Assembly (NCBI RefSeq): GCF_002165135.1
Contig: NZ_NFZQ01000001.1
Location: 496,001 to 560,000, forward strand
DNA: 64,000 bases
Reading direction: 5' to 3'
Origin: Pseudomonas sp. SID14000
GTDB taxonomy: Bacteria; Pseudomonadota; Gammaproteobacteria; Pseudomonadales; Pseudomonadaceae
Shown: one piece after another, positions 54,607 to 62,560 of the stretch
Position numbering within the stretch: position 1 is the stretch's first letter
How the letters are laid out: the number at the start of each line of letters is the position of its first letter
Program-made: the position numbers and the translations under genes
The notes under the pieces: model-generated
What the model saw: only the letters and a program-made list of their open reading frames with translations
The model's database searches: none
Told to the model about the DNA's origin: nothing

Positions 54607-56004
54607 TTATTCAGGTGCGAAGATCTTACCCGGATTCATGATGCCGTTAGGGTCGAACACGGCCTTTATTGCCTTCATGCAGGCGATTTCTTCCGCTGAG
54701 CGACTGTAGCCCAGGTAGTCGCGCTTGGTCATGCCCACCCCATGCTCGGCGGAGATCGAGCCGTTATAGCGCGCGACGATCTCGAACACCCACTTATTGA
54801 CCTTGGTGCACGAGGCGAAGAAGTCGTCCTTGCTCATGTGCTCGGGCTTGAGGATGTTCAGGTGCAGGTTGCCATCGCCGATGTGGCCGTACCACACCAC
54901 TTCATAATCCGGGTAATGTTCGGCGACAATGGCATCGATATCGCGCAGGAATGCCGGAACTTTCGACACGGTGACCGAAATATCGTTCTTGTACGGGGTC
55001 CAGTGCGAGATGGTTTCCGACAGGTATTCGCGCAGTTTCCACAAGTTTTTCAGCTGGGTCTCGCTCTGGCTCATCACCCCGTCCAGTACCCAGCCCTGCT
55101 CGACGCAGTGCTCGAAGGTGGCCAAGGCTTCGTTGGCCACCTCCTCGGTGCTGGCCTCGAACTCCAGCAGCGCATAAAACGGGCAGTCTGTCTCGAACGG
55201 CGCCGGCACGTCGCCACGCGCCAGGATCTTGGCCAGGCCCTTGTCAGAGAAGAACTCGAAGGCGGTCAGGTCAAGTTTGCCCTGGAAGGCATGCAGAACC
55301 GGCATGATCGAGTCGAAGTCCGGGGTACCCAGCACCATCGCGGTGAGGTTGCGCGGAGCACGGTCCAGACGCATGGTGGCCTCGACCACGAAGCCCAGGG
55401 TACCTTCGGCGCCAATGAACAGCTGGCGCAGGTCGTAGCCGGTGGCATTCTTGATCAGGTCCTTGTTCAGCTCCAGCAGCTCACCCTTGCCGGTGACCAC
55501 TTTCAGCCCGGCCACCCAGTTGCGGGTCATGCCGTAGCGAATCACCTTGATCCCGCCAGCATTGGTGCCGATATTGCCGCCAATCTGGCTGGAGCCGCTG
55601 GAGGCAAAGTCCACCGGGTAATACAGGCCCTGTTCTTCGGCGTAGGCCTGCAACTGGCGGGTAATCACCCCTGGCTGGCAGACCACGGTGCGGTCGAAGG
55701 CACTGAAACCGAGAATCTGATTCATGTAGTCGAAGGCGACCACCACCTCGCCATTGGCCGCCACGGCGCCTGCGGAAAGCCCGGTACGCCCGCCAGACGG
55801 CACCAGCGCCACCTTGTGCGTATTGGCCCAGCGCACGATCGCCTGCACCTGCTCAACCGTCTTGGGGAAGACGATGGCGCTGGGCGCCGGTGGGTAATGC
55901 TTGGTCCAGTCCTTGCCATAGGCTTCCAGCGAAGCTGCATCGGTCAGGACCTTGCCAGGGTCGACAAGGGTCATCAGTTCGTCAATAACAGCGGGGTGGG
56001 TCAT
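54607..56004 (-). CDS. FAD-linked D-2-hydroxyglutarate dehydrogenase-type oxidase
   Basis: 465 residues from the ATG at 56004 (MTHPAVIDEL); two upstream in-frame ATGs are less likely. The FAD-binding-4 domain shows VPSGGRTGLSAGAVA and SSQIGGNIGTNAGG; the C-terminal domain carries WYGHIGDGNLHLNI with metal-binding His and SAEHGVGMTKR. It most resembles Pseudomonas D-2-hydroxyglutarate dehydrogenases. It is divergent from serA, whose product makes D-2-hydroxyglutarate as a by-product, so it would recycle that to 2-oxoglutarate. Confidence 0.82.
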   Translation of the reverse strand: MTHPAVIDELMTLVDPGKVLTDAASLEAYGKDWTKHYPPAPSAIVFPKTVEQVQAIVRWANTHKVALVPSGGRTGLSAGAVAANGEVVVAFDYMNQILGFSAFDRTVVCQPGVITRQLQAYAEEQGLYYPVDFASSGSSQIGGNIGTNAGGIKVIRYGMTRNWVAGLKVVTGKGELLELNKDLIKNATGYDLRQLFIGAEGTLGFVVEATMRLDRAPRNLTAMVLGTPDFDSIMPVLHAFQGKLDLTAFEFFSDKGLAKILARGDVPAPFETDCPFYALLEFEASTEEVANEALATFEHCVEQGWVLDGVMSQSETQLKNLWKLREYLSETISHWTPYKNDISVTVSKVPAFLRDIDAIVAEHYPDYEVVWYGHIGDGNLHLNILKPEHMSKDDFFASCTKVNKWVFEIVARYNGSISAEHGVGMTKRDYLGYSRSAEEIACMKAIKAVFDPNGIMNPGKIFAPE

Positions 56005-56079
56005 CGCTGGAACTCTCGACTTATTCATAGTCACCCTGAGCACTCTTCACCTGTCGGGATAAGCTCAGATTGTGTCGCG

Positions 56080-56091
56080 TATGCTAGCATA
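56080..56091. promoter_or_regulatory. Palindrome in the D2HGDH/serA divergent gap
   Basis: TATGCTAGCATA, a perfect 12-base palindrome lying 76 bases from the dehydrogenase start and 84 from the serA start. Its position suggests a shared operator; the binding protein is unknown. Confidence 0.35.
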
Positions 56092-56174
56092 GCCCTCCCG
56101 CTGTTCATGCTAAGGCTGCCTTTGCGCCTGGCATCACCCTCGCCATTTTTTCTCCGGGATACAGGTTTACGCAG

Positions 56175-57404
56175 ATGAGCAAGACTTCTCTCGACAAGAG
56201 CAAGATCCGGTTCCTTCTTCTTGAAGGTGTGCACCAGAACGCGGTCGATACCCTCAAGGCCGCCGGCTACACCAACATCGAATACCTCACTGGTTCGCTG
56301 CCGGAAGACGAGCTGAAGGAAAAGATCGCCGATGCCCACTTCATCGGTATCCGTTCGCGCACCCAACTGACCGAAGAGATCTTCGACTGCGCCAAGAAGC
56401 TGGTCGCCGTTGGCTGCTTCTGCATCGGCACCAACCAGGTCGACCTGGAAGCTGCCCGCGAGCGCGGTATCGCCGTGTTCAACGCGCCATACTCCAACAC
56501 CCGTTCGGTGGCTGAACTGGTACTGGCCGAAGCCATCCTGCTGCTGCGCGGCATCCCTGAGAAGAACGCTTCCTGCCACCGTGGTGGCTGGATCAAGAGC
56601 GCGGCCAACTCGTTCGAGATCCGCGGCAAGAAACTGGGCATCGTCGGTTATGGCTCGATCGGCACCCAGCTGTCGGTGTTGGCTGAAAGCCTCGGTATGC
56701 AGGTCTACTTCTTCGACCCGCTGACCAAGTTGCCACTGGGCAACGCCGTACAAGTCACCAGCCTGCACGAACTGCTGGGCCTGGCCGATATCGTTTCGCT
56801 GCACGTGCCTGAGCTGCCATCCACCCAGTGGATGATCGGCGAGAAGGAAATCCGTGCAATGAAGAAGGGCTCGATCCTGATCAACGCCGCCCGTGGCACC
56901 GTGGTCGAGCTGGACCACCTGGCCGCAGCCATCAAGGACAAGCACCTGATCGGCGCCGCCATCGACGTGTTCCCGGTCGAGCCACGTTCCAACGACGAAG
57001 AGTTCGAAAGCCCGCTGCGCGGCCTGGACAACGTGATCCTGACCCCGCACATCGGTGGTTCCACCGCCGAAGCTCAGGCCAACATCGGCCTGGAAGTGGC
57101 CGAGAAGCTGGTCAAGTACAGCGACAACGGTACCTCGGTGTCCTCGGTCAACTTCCCGGAAGTGGCCCTGCCGGCGCACCCAGGCAAGCACCGCCTGCTG
57201 CACATCCACGAAAACATCCCGGGCGTGCTCAGCGAGATCAACAAGGTCTTCGCCGAGAACGGCATCAACATCTCCGGTCAGTTCCTGCAGACCAACGAGA
57301 AAGTCGGTTACGTGGTAATCGACGTTGACGCCGAGTACTCCGACCTGGCGCAAGAGAAGCTGCAACAGGTCAAGGGCACCATCCGTTCCCGCGTCCTGTT
57401 CTAA
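56175..57404 (+). CDS. serA: D-3-phosphoglycerate dehydrogenase SerA
   Basis: 409 residues. NAD-binding GIVGYGSIGTQ, the catalytic region VNAARGTVVEL-type INAARGTVVE, and the His of LTPHIGGSTAEAQ are present. The C-terminal 70 residues form an ACT domain (HENIPGVLSEINKVFAENGI) where serine inhibits. It starts serine synthesis and can also reduce 2-oxoglutarate to D-2-hydroxyglutarate, which removes its product NADH. Divergent from a D-2-hydroxyglutarate dehydrogenase and closed by a strong terminator. Confidence 0.97.
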   Translation: MSKTSLDKSKIRFLLLEGVHQNAVDTLKAAGYTNIEYLTGSLPEDELKEKIADAHFIGIRSRTQLTEEIFDCAKKLVAVGCFCIGTNQVDLEAARERGIAVFNAPYSNTRSVAELVLAEAILLLRGIPEKNASCHRGGWIKSAANSFEIRGKKLGIVGYGSIGTQLSVLAESLGMQVYFFDPLTKLPLGNAVQVTSLHELLGLADIVSLHVPELPSTQWMIGEKEIRAMKKGSILINAARGTVVELDHLAAAIKDKHLIGAAIDVFPVEPRSNDEEFESPLRGLDNVILTPHIGGSTAEAQANIGLEVAEKLVKYSDNGTSVSSVNFPEVALPAHPGKHRLLHIHENIPGVLSEINKVFAENGINISGQFLQTNEKVGYVVIDVDAEYSDLAQEKLQQVKGTIRSRVLF

Positions 57405-57420
57405 GTTCGCTGGCGACATG

Positions 57421-57454
57421 AAAAAGGGAGGCCCTGATGGCCTCCCTTTTTTTT
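57421..57454 (+). terminator. Rho-independent terminator after serA
   Basis: aaaaagggaggcc / ggcctcccttttt, a 13-base perfect stem with a 5-base loop and eight Ts, 16 bases after the stop. Confidence 0.92.
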
Positions 57455-57475
57455 GCCTGTGCATTGGTGTCGCCT

Positions 57476-57560
57476 GCTTCGCGGGTAAACCGCTCCCACA
57501 GGATCACCACAAGCTTCAGACCTGTGGGATCCCTGTGGGAGCGGGTTTACCCGCGAAGAA
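57476..57560. repeat. Family A REP, inward pair
   Basis: gcttcgcgggtaaaccgctc... (one C missing in the left unit) and '...gagcgggtttacccgcgaagaa', just after the serA terminator and before the DUF4399 stop. Confidence 0.85.
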
Positions 57561-57568
57561 TCCAACAC

Positions 57569-58045
57569 CTATTTCACGTCAACCGTGATCTTCTGCGACA
57601 CGACGCTCGGCTTGAACGGCACGTGATACTGGTCACCCAGCACCAACTGCAGGGTGTGCTTGCCTGGGGTCAGGGTAATGCTGGTTTCGGTCTGCGCCTT
57701 GCCGAAGTGCAGCACTTGCGGGCCATCCGGCAGTGCGGTGCCGGCCTGTGGCATCAGGCTGGATGGCAGCGGCATGTCGGCCACCGGCTCTTTATCCACG
57801 TCCACCAGCAGGTGGTGGTGCCCGGTGTGCGGGGTGCTGTCGCCCGCAGGCTTGAGCGCCATGCCCTCGATGCCGAACTTGACGGTGAAGGTCTTGTCGA
57901 CCGTGGCGCCATCGGCGGGGGAAACGATGAAGACCTTGGCCTCCTTGGGCGGCTCCTGGCTCTTCAGGGCATCTGCGGCACTGGCGAACATTGACGCTCC
58001 CATCAACAGACCAGCAACGGCAGCACGCGAAAATAGGCTGTTCAT
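57569..58045 (-). CDS. DUF4399-containing exported protein
   Basis: 158 residues with a signal peptide (AAVAGLLMGASMFASAADA). The mature part shows FIVSPADGATVDKTFTVKFG, a His-rich TPHTGHHHLLVDVD and a final TLTPGKHTLQLVLGDQ, the DUF4399 pattern of small periplasmic beta proteins. The paired His residues could bind metal, but no function is established. It is divergent from the short solute-binding protein gene across a 224-base gap in which I see no clear motif. Confidence 0.85.
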   Translation of the reverse strand: MNSLFSRAAVAGLLMGASMFASAADALKSQEPPKEAKVFIVSPADGATVDKTFTVKFGIEGMALKPAGDSTPHTGHHHLLVDVDKEPVADMPLPSSLMPQAGTALPDGPQVLHFGKAQTETSITLTPGKHTLQLVLGDQYHVPFKPSVVSQKITVDVK

Positions 58046-58269
58046 TCACTTCTCCTGTGATTCACTTATTGACCGCCGCCAGTATTCCGGTGGCGGCGGT
58101 GGTTCACCTTAGTTGATATGTTTGCCCAGATGTTCACATCGTCAGGCAGAAATATTTCAATCAGGGTTAAACAATGCCGAGGCTTCAAGGTCATAGGCTG
58201 CGCTCGACCACGGCGAGGAAGAAAGCCGTGGCGAAGGTTATTCATCTGCCAAAGAGAAAAGGGGCTTTA

Positions 58270-58758
58270 ATGCGTTCGACCATAGGAGTAATGCTGGCGG
58301 TACTGATCACGCCATTGGCCCAGGCCGAGCTGATAGACGAAGTTGCCGACCGGGGCGAACTGCGCATTGCCGTGCAGGCCGACAACTCGCCGTACGCATT
58401 CAAGGAAAATGACCACCTGAGCGGCTTCGAGATCGACTTCGGCCAGGCGCTAGCCAGGGAACTGGACCTGCGCGCCGAGTTCATCGAAGCCCCTGCGACA
58501 GAGGTACTGCCCGGTGTCGAGAGTGGCAAGTACGACATCGCACTGACCCCGTCGAGCGAATCGCCCAAGGGTGACGGCCCGCTCGATGTGAGCCTGCCGT
58601 TTGGCGAGAAACAGCTGGTGATCCCGTTCCAGAAGGACAACCCGGCTTTTGAAAGTGCGGTGAACAATGCGCTGCAACGGCTCAAGGACAGCGGGCGGAC
58701 TGCCGAGCTTGAGCAGAAGTGGTTCAAGGGTGTGCCTGAGACTGCGGCCGGGCAGTAA
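58270..58758 (+). CDS. Short solute-binding protein family 3-like exported protein
   Basis: 162 residues from the ATG at 58270 (MRSTIGVMLAVLITPLAQA, a signal peptide). The start matches amino-acid-binding proteins (LIDEVADRGELRIAVQADNS, FEIDFGQALARELDLRAEFI). After DIALTPSSES the chain jumps to LPFGEKQLVIPFQKDNPAFE and the family C terminus, so most of lobe 2 (about 80 residues of a usual 220) is absent. The frame is intact with a good ribosome site. No transporter genes are adjacent. It could be a reduced binding protein or a decaying gene. Confidence 0.75.
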   Translation: MRSTIGVMLAVLITPLAQAELIDEVADRGELRIAVQADNSPYAFKENDHLSGFEIDFGQALARELDLRAEFIEAPATEVLPGVESGKYDIALTPSSESPKGDGPLDVSLPFGEKQLVIPFQKDNPAFESAVNNALQRLKDSGRTAELEQKWFKGVPETAAGQ

Positions 58759-58774
58759 GTTCTTCATTGCCTGT

Positions 58775-58857
58775 CCCGGCCCTTTCGCAGCACAAGGCTG
58801 CTCCTACAGGGGGCGCGTACCCTTGTAGGAGCAGCCTCGTGCTGCGAAAGGGCCGGG
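58775..58857. repeat. Family B repeat, inward pair
   Basis: cccggccctttcgcagcaca... and '...gtgctgcgaaagggccggg', nearly perfect stem, between the short binding-protein gene and convergent DUF523 gene. Confidence 0.88.
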
Positions 58858-58863
58858 AAAGGC

Positions 58864-59352
58864 TCAAGCTGAAAGCCCAGCCAGCGCCTGCTCCGCCTGT
58901 TCCAGCTCCAGCTCGCTGAACACCAGCACCCCCGCCCGTCGCAGTAATGCCGTGGTCACCCCTTCCCCCGCCACCTTCACACCACTGAACGTGCCGTCAT
59001 AGGTCAACCGGTTGCCACACGAAGGGCTACCAGCCTTCAGCACCGCCACGCGAATGCCATGCTGGCGCACCAGTTCCAGCGCCCGCTGTGCTCCGGCCAA
59101 AAACTCGGCACTGACATCCTCGCCCGTCACCGTCAGCACCTGCGCGCCACCGTCAAGCACCTCCCCCCCCTGCCCGCCCGGTATCTCTGCGGGTGGCCGT
59201 GGGGTCGGCAAGCCACCCGCCACTTCCGGGCACAACGGCACCACGCGCCCTTCGGCCTGCCAACGCTGCAGCAGGCCGGGGTGGCCACTGGCGCGGCCGT
59301 CATAGCGCACCGGCTGACCCAGCAGACAGGCGCTGACCAACACCTTGGGCAT
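58864..59352 (-). CDS. DUF523 family protein
   Basis: 162 residues from the ATG at 59352 (MPKVLVSACLLG); in-frame ATGs at 59367 and 59373 are possible. The family pattern is VSACLLGQPVRYDG, PLCPEVAGGLPTPRPPAEI and KAGSPSCGN, with three conserved cysteines that suggest metal or thiol chemistry. Function is not established. The start lies one base beyond the stop of the 2OG oxygenase gene, so the pair is an operon. Confidence 0.88.
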   Translation of the reverse strand: MPKVLVSACLLGQPVRYDGRASGHPGLLQRWQAEGRVVPLCPEVAGGLPTPRPPAEIPGGQGGEVLDGGAQVLTVTGEDVSAEFLAGAQRALELVRQHGIRVAVLKAGSPSCGNRLTYDGTFSGVKVAGEGVTTALLRRAGVLVFSELELEQAEQALAGLSA

Positions 59353-59353
59353 G

Positions 59354-59977
59354 TCAGAACGGGTCATTGCCACGGCGCCGGAACCAGCCGGTCAACGAAA
59401 GCCGCTCACGCCCGGCCGGCAGCACCTCATGGGGCACCTCGCCCGACAGGAACACTACCAGGCAGCCTGCTACAGGCTGCACATCGTGCTCGACACCGTC
59501 CGCCAGGAACATGCGCAACTGGCCACCGTCCTGCGGCTGCCAACCTTCATTCAGGTACAGCACCGCCGACACCATGCGCCGGTCATCGTCGCGGAAGCGG
59601 TCCAGGTGCCGGCGATAGAAAGCCCCCGGCGGGTACAGGGCAAAATGGCACTCGAAGTCTTCCAGGCCAAGGAACAGACCCTGGTTGATGGCCTGGCGCA
59701 ACTGGTCCATGGCGGCCAGGTACTGGTCGCAGGCCTCGGCCTGGCCGGGGTCGATCCACTGGATCTGGTCGCCGCGGATGGCCTCGCGCACCTCCTGGGC
59801 AGCACCGCGCCCAACCCCCGCGGGGTTGAGCTCGCCCTCAGCATCACGGCGCCGGCACTCGGCCGCCAGCGCGCGCACCAGGTCGGCAGGCAGAAACAGC
59901 GCCTGCTGGGACCAGCCATGGGTGGCCAGATCGTCGACGACGGCCGCAAGTATCGGGTGTTCAGGGGAGATGTGCAT
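59354..59977 (-). CDS. 2OG-Fe(II) oxygenase
   Basis: 207 residues from the ATG at 59977 (MHISPEHPILAAV). The prolyl-hydroxylase-like fold shows the iron ligands His and Asp in FYRRHLDRFRDD, the distal His in GEVPHEVLPA, and the 2-oxoglutarate-binding Arg in RERLSLTGWFRRR. The substrate is unknown; related bacterial enzymes hydroxylate proteins or translation factors. It is followed immediately by DUF523. An ATG at 59986 or 59989 is an alternative start. Confidence 0.88.
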   Translation of the reverse strand: MHISPEHPILAAVVDDLATHGWSQQALFLPADLVRALAAECRRRDAEGELNPAGVGRGAAQEVREAIRGDQIQWIDPGQAEACDQYLAAMDQLRQAINQGLFLGLEDFECHFALYPPGAFYRRHLDRFRDDDRRMVSAVLYLNEGWQPQDGGQLRMFLADGVEHDVQPVAGCLVVFLSGEVPHEVLPAGRERLSLTGWFRRRGNDPF

Positions 59978-60099
59978 GGCGCGCATCATATCCATTAGCC
60001 ATGCCGGCGCACAGCGCCACTTGGCCGAGAAGCTCGCGGATATCTCGACAAACCGGCGCCCGGCCACGGACAATAGCCACCTGCCGACAGGAGTCCTGA

Positions 60100-60852
60100 A
60101 TGCGCCGTCTGTTTTCCCTGATTCTGCTGATGATCTGCACCGTGCCTGTCTGGGCAGACAACCTGGATCAACTGTACAAGGCCGCCGGCTGGCCCGACCA
60201 GCGCGCCCACTTCAACGATGCCCTGACCGCCGCCCAGGAACGCTACCGCAACAGTTTGCCACCCGCCGTGTACCAGGCGTTGGTCAACAACAGCAACCAG
60301 CGTTTCCAGGCCCAGGCGGTGGACCGTCGCGCCCAGGCGCAGCTGCGCGCAACCTTGGCCAACCCGGCACCGGCGCTGGCCTTCTTCCAGTCGCCGCTGG
60401 GGCGCAAAGTGGTGGCTGCGGAGCTGAAGGCCACTCGCAAGGACGAACTGGCCAGGAATGCCAAGGGCCTGCCGAAAATCCAGGCCAGCGATGATCGCCT
60501 GCTGATCATCGGCCACCTGGCCCAGGCCCTGCCGGCGCGCGAAGCCGGCGCCGAAGTCAGCCTGGCCATCGCGGGCGTGGCGGCCGATAGCCTCAGCTCG
60601 ATGATCCCCGGCCTGTTCGGCGGCGGCCAGGCCCAGGGCCTGCTCGACGGCCAGCGCCAGCGCCTGATGAGCCAGATCGGCGAAGACCTGAACAACACCC
60701 TGCTGTACGTCTACCGCGACCTGTCCGATGCCGAACTGGAAGAGTTTGCCACCTTCGCCGAGTCGCCAGACGGCAAGGCTTACTACCAGGCCGCCCTGGC
60801 CGCTGTGCGCGCAGGCCTGGCGGTTGGCCAGAGCACCAACGACCTGAAGTGA
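60100..60852 (+). CDS. DUF2059-containing exported protein
   Basis: 250 residues with a signal peptide (MRRLFSLILLMICTVPVWAD). The C-terminal half is a DUF2059-type helical domain (YVYRDLSDAELEEFATFAES, PDGKAYYQAALAAV). An N-terminal repeat of the same helix pattern (FFQSPLGRKVVAAE) suggests two related halves. Function is unknown. Convergent with the lipase-like gene, the two stops touching with no gap. Confidence 0.83.
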   Translation: MRRLFSLILLMICTVPVWADNLDQLYKAAGWPDQRAHFNDALTAAQERYRNSLPPAVYQALVNNSNQRFQAQAVDRRAQAQLRATLANPAPALAFFQSPLGRKVVAAELKATRKDELARNAKGLPKIQASDDRLLIIGHLAQALPAREAGAEVSLAIAGVAADSLSSMIPGLFGGGQAQGLLDGQRQRLMSQIGEDLNNTLLYVYRDLSDAELEEFATFAESPDGKAYYQAALAAVRAGLAVGQSTNDLK

Positions 60853-61779
60853 TCAGCCCAGGCGCTGGTCGATGAAGTCGAAGTAGCGCTGGCGAATGCC
60901 CGGTAGTTCGTTGGCCAGGTGGTGACGAGCCTCAGGCAGCATCAAAATCTGTGGCTCGGCAAACTTGGCCTTGAGTACTTCGAGGTTGTACGGCCAGTCC
61001 ACTGTGCCGTCCGCCTCTCCTTGCACGATCAACGGCCGCCGCGTACTTCGCGGCGCGGCCTCGATGCGCTTGACCCAGGCAATCAAGGCGCCCACCCACG
61101 CCGTTGGCAGGCGCCGCGGTTGCAGCGGATCGGCTTCGAGGAACGACAGGAAGGCCGGGTCATTGGTGTTCTCGCTGAAACGCCGCTCGATGCCATTCAC
61201 GAAGTGACGCAGCACGCGATAGCTCAGCTTCGACCAGCGCCAGGCACAGGGCCGCACCAGCGGTGCCAACAGGATGACCTGACCGTCGATGGGGCTGCGC
61301 GCGCCCTGGTTCAGCAGGTGGTCCACGGCGATGGCGCCACCGGTGCTTTGCCCGCACAGGTGCCAGGGGCGGGGCAGTTGCAGCGTGTGCGCCTGTTCGA
61401 ATAATGCCTCCAGCACCTGCTGGTACACCGCGAAATCACTGATACTGGCCCGCTCGCCGCTGGACAGGCCGTGGCCTGGCAGGTCGCAGCTGATCACGGC
61501 GAAACCCTGTTTGAGCGCCCAATCGATCACATGCCGGTAGAGGCCCATATGGTCGTAATAGCCATGCAGCAGGAACAGCGTCGCGGTCGGCTGTTCGGGT
61601 AGCCAGACCTGCCCGACCAGGTCGAACCCGGCAGCCTGAAAGCCACCCAGCCAGCTATGTGCCGGCAGGTTCAGGCCATAGAAGCGCTGGTAGTCCTGCG
61701 CCTGCGCCGACAACGGCTGGCGAGCGGTCAGCGGCGCCAGGCTGGTGCGCAGGAGGTCAGGGTGAAAGGCAGCGGGCAT
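60853..61779 (-). CDS. Alpha/beta hydrolase, lysophospholipase/monoglyceride lipase type
   Basis: 308 residues from the ATG at 61779 (MPAAFHPDLL), which has GGA 8 bases upstream; an ATG three codons earlier is possible, while the frame to 62052 crosses a repeat. The oxyanion region LLHGYYDHMGLYRH, nucleophile elbow GQSTGGA, Asp in GEADGTVDW and catalytic His in EARHHLANE complete a Ser hydrolase of the Hydrolase_4 group. No signal peptide. Likely acts on lysolipids or acylglycerols; the actual substrate is unknown. Confidence 0.85.
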   Translation of the reverse strand: MPAAFHPDLLRTSLAPLTARQPLSAQAQDYQRFYGLNLPAHSWLGGFQAAGFDLVGQVWLPEQPTATLFLLHGYYDHMGLYRHVIDWALKQGFAVISCDLPGHGLSSGERASISDFAVYQQVLEALFEQAHTLQLPRPWHLCGQSTGGAIAVDHLLNQGARSPIDGQVILLAPLVRPCAWRWSKLSYRVLRHFVNGIERRFSENTNDPAFLSFLEADPLQPRRLPTAWVGALIAWVKRIEAAPRSTRRPLIVQGEADGTVDWPYNLEVLKAKFAEPQILMLPEARHHLANELPGIRQRYFDFIDQRLG

Positions 61780-61880
61780 CGGGTACATCCACAGTGAAGC
61801 AAGTATTGATCTGGGATATTCAGCTCTGGCTGGCGTCGTGGCAAGCTTGCTCGATTTCAGGCCGATAGCGGTGTCCCCGG

Positions 61881-61973
61881 CAGGAGCGGCCTTGTGCTGC
61901 GAAGGGGCCGGTACTGCCACAACAACTCCATCAGTCATGCCGGCCCTTTCGCAGCACAAGGCTGCTCCTACAG
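61881..61973. repeat. Family B repeat, outward-facing pair
   Basis: The left unit caggagcggccttgtgctgc... and right unit '...cgcagcacaaggctgctcctacag' are reversed relative to the other family B pairs. They lie in a divergent gap, so the pair would be in the leader of the gene at 61991. Its right end stops 17 bases before that start. Confidence 0.85.
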
Positions 61974-61990
61974 AGGAGCGCGGAAACTTC

Positions 61991-62560
61991 ATGAAGACTC
62001 GGATCATCAAACCGCTGTGCACGGCAATCGCCCTTCTGGTCGGCGCGGCCATCCTCTGGCAGGCCTACACCGCCTTCCAGGCGCGCTACCTGCGCCCGTT
62101 CGACAATCAAACCACGCTGTTCGACGGCAGCCAGCTGCAGCTTCCCCCCGAACTGGCCGGCCCCGGCCCGATCCGGGTAGTGCATTTCTGGGACCCAGCC
62201 TGCCCGTGCAACGTCGGCAACCAGCAGCACCTGGGCGACTTGGTCAGCCAGTTCGCCGGCCAGGGCGTGGCCTTCCATGTGCTTCAAAGGCCCGGCAGCC
62301 ACGGCCAATTGCCCGCCAACCTCACCGCCCTCAAGCCACTCGCCAGCCTGCCCGGCAGCGAACACCTGCCCGCCTCCCCGGCGGTGGCTATCTGGGACCG
62401 GCAAGGCCACCTCGCCTACTTCGGCCCCTACAGTGAAGGCGCGGTGTGCAACGCCAGCAACAGCTTCATCGAACCGATCCTCAAGGCGCTGCTCGACGGC
62501 CGCCAGGTGAGCGCCTCCAATACCCTGGCAGTGGGCTGCTACTGCTCTTGGGCCGGCTGA
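61991..62560 (+). CDS. Thioredoxin-like membrane-anchored protein (DUF6436 type)
   Basis: 189 residues from the ATG at 61991. One N-terminal membrane segment (about 10-27) precedes a thioredoxin-like fold with VVHFWDPACPCNVGNQ, where Cys71 and Cys73 form a C-x-C in place of C-x-x-C. A second CYC (Cys183, Cys185) ends the chain. A periplasmic thiol or copper role is possible, but unproven. The ribosome site (GGAAACTTC) directly follows the outward family B repeat. It overlaps the convergent acetyltransferase gene by 22 bases. Confidence 0.8.
   Translation: MKTRIIKPLCTAIALLVGAAILWQAYTAFQARYLRPFDNQTTLFDGSQLQLPPELAGPGPIRVVHFWDPACPCNVGNQQHLGDLVSQFAGQGVAFHVLQRPGSHGQLPANLTALKPLASLPGSEHLPASPAVAIWDRQGHLAYFGPYSEGAVCNASNSFIEPILKALLDGRQVSASNTLAVGCYCSWAG

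Noticed and set aside
56070-56100. Sigma-70 promoter for serA around the TATGCTAGCATA palindrome
   Set aside because: No -35 at an acceptable spacing could be found, so only the palindrome is reported.
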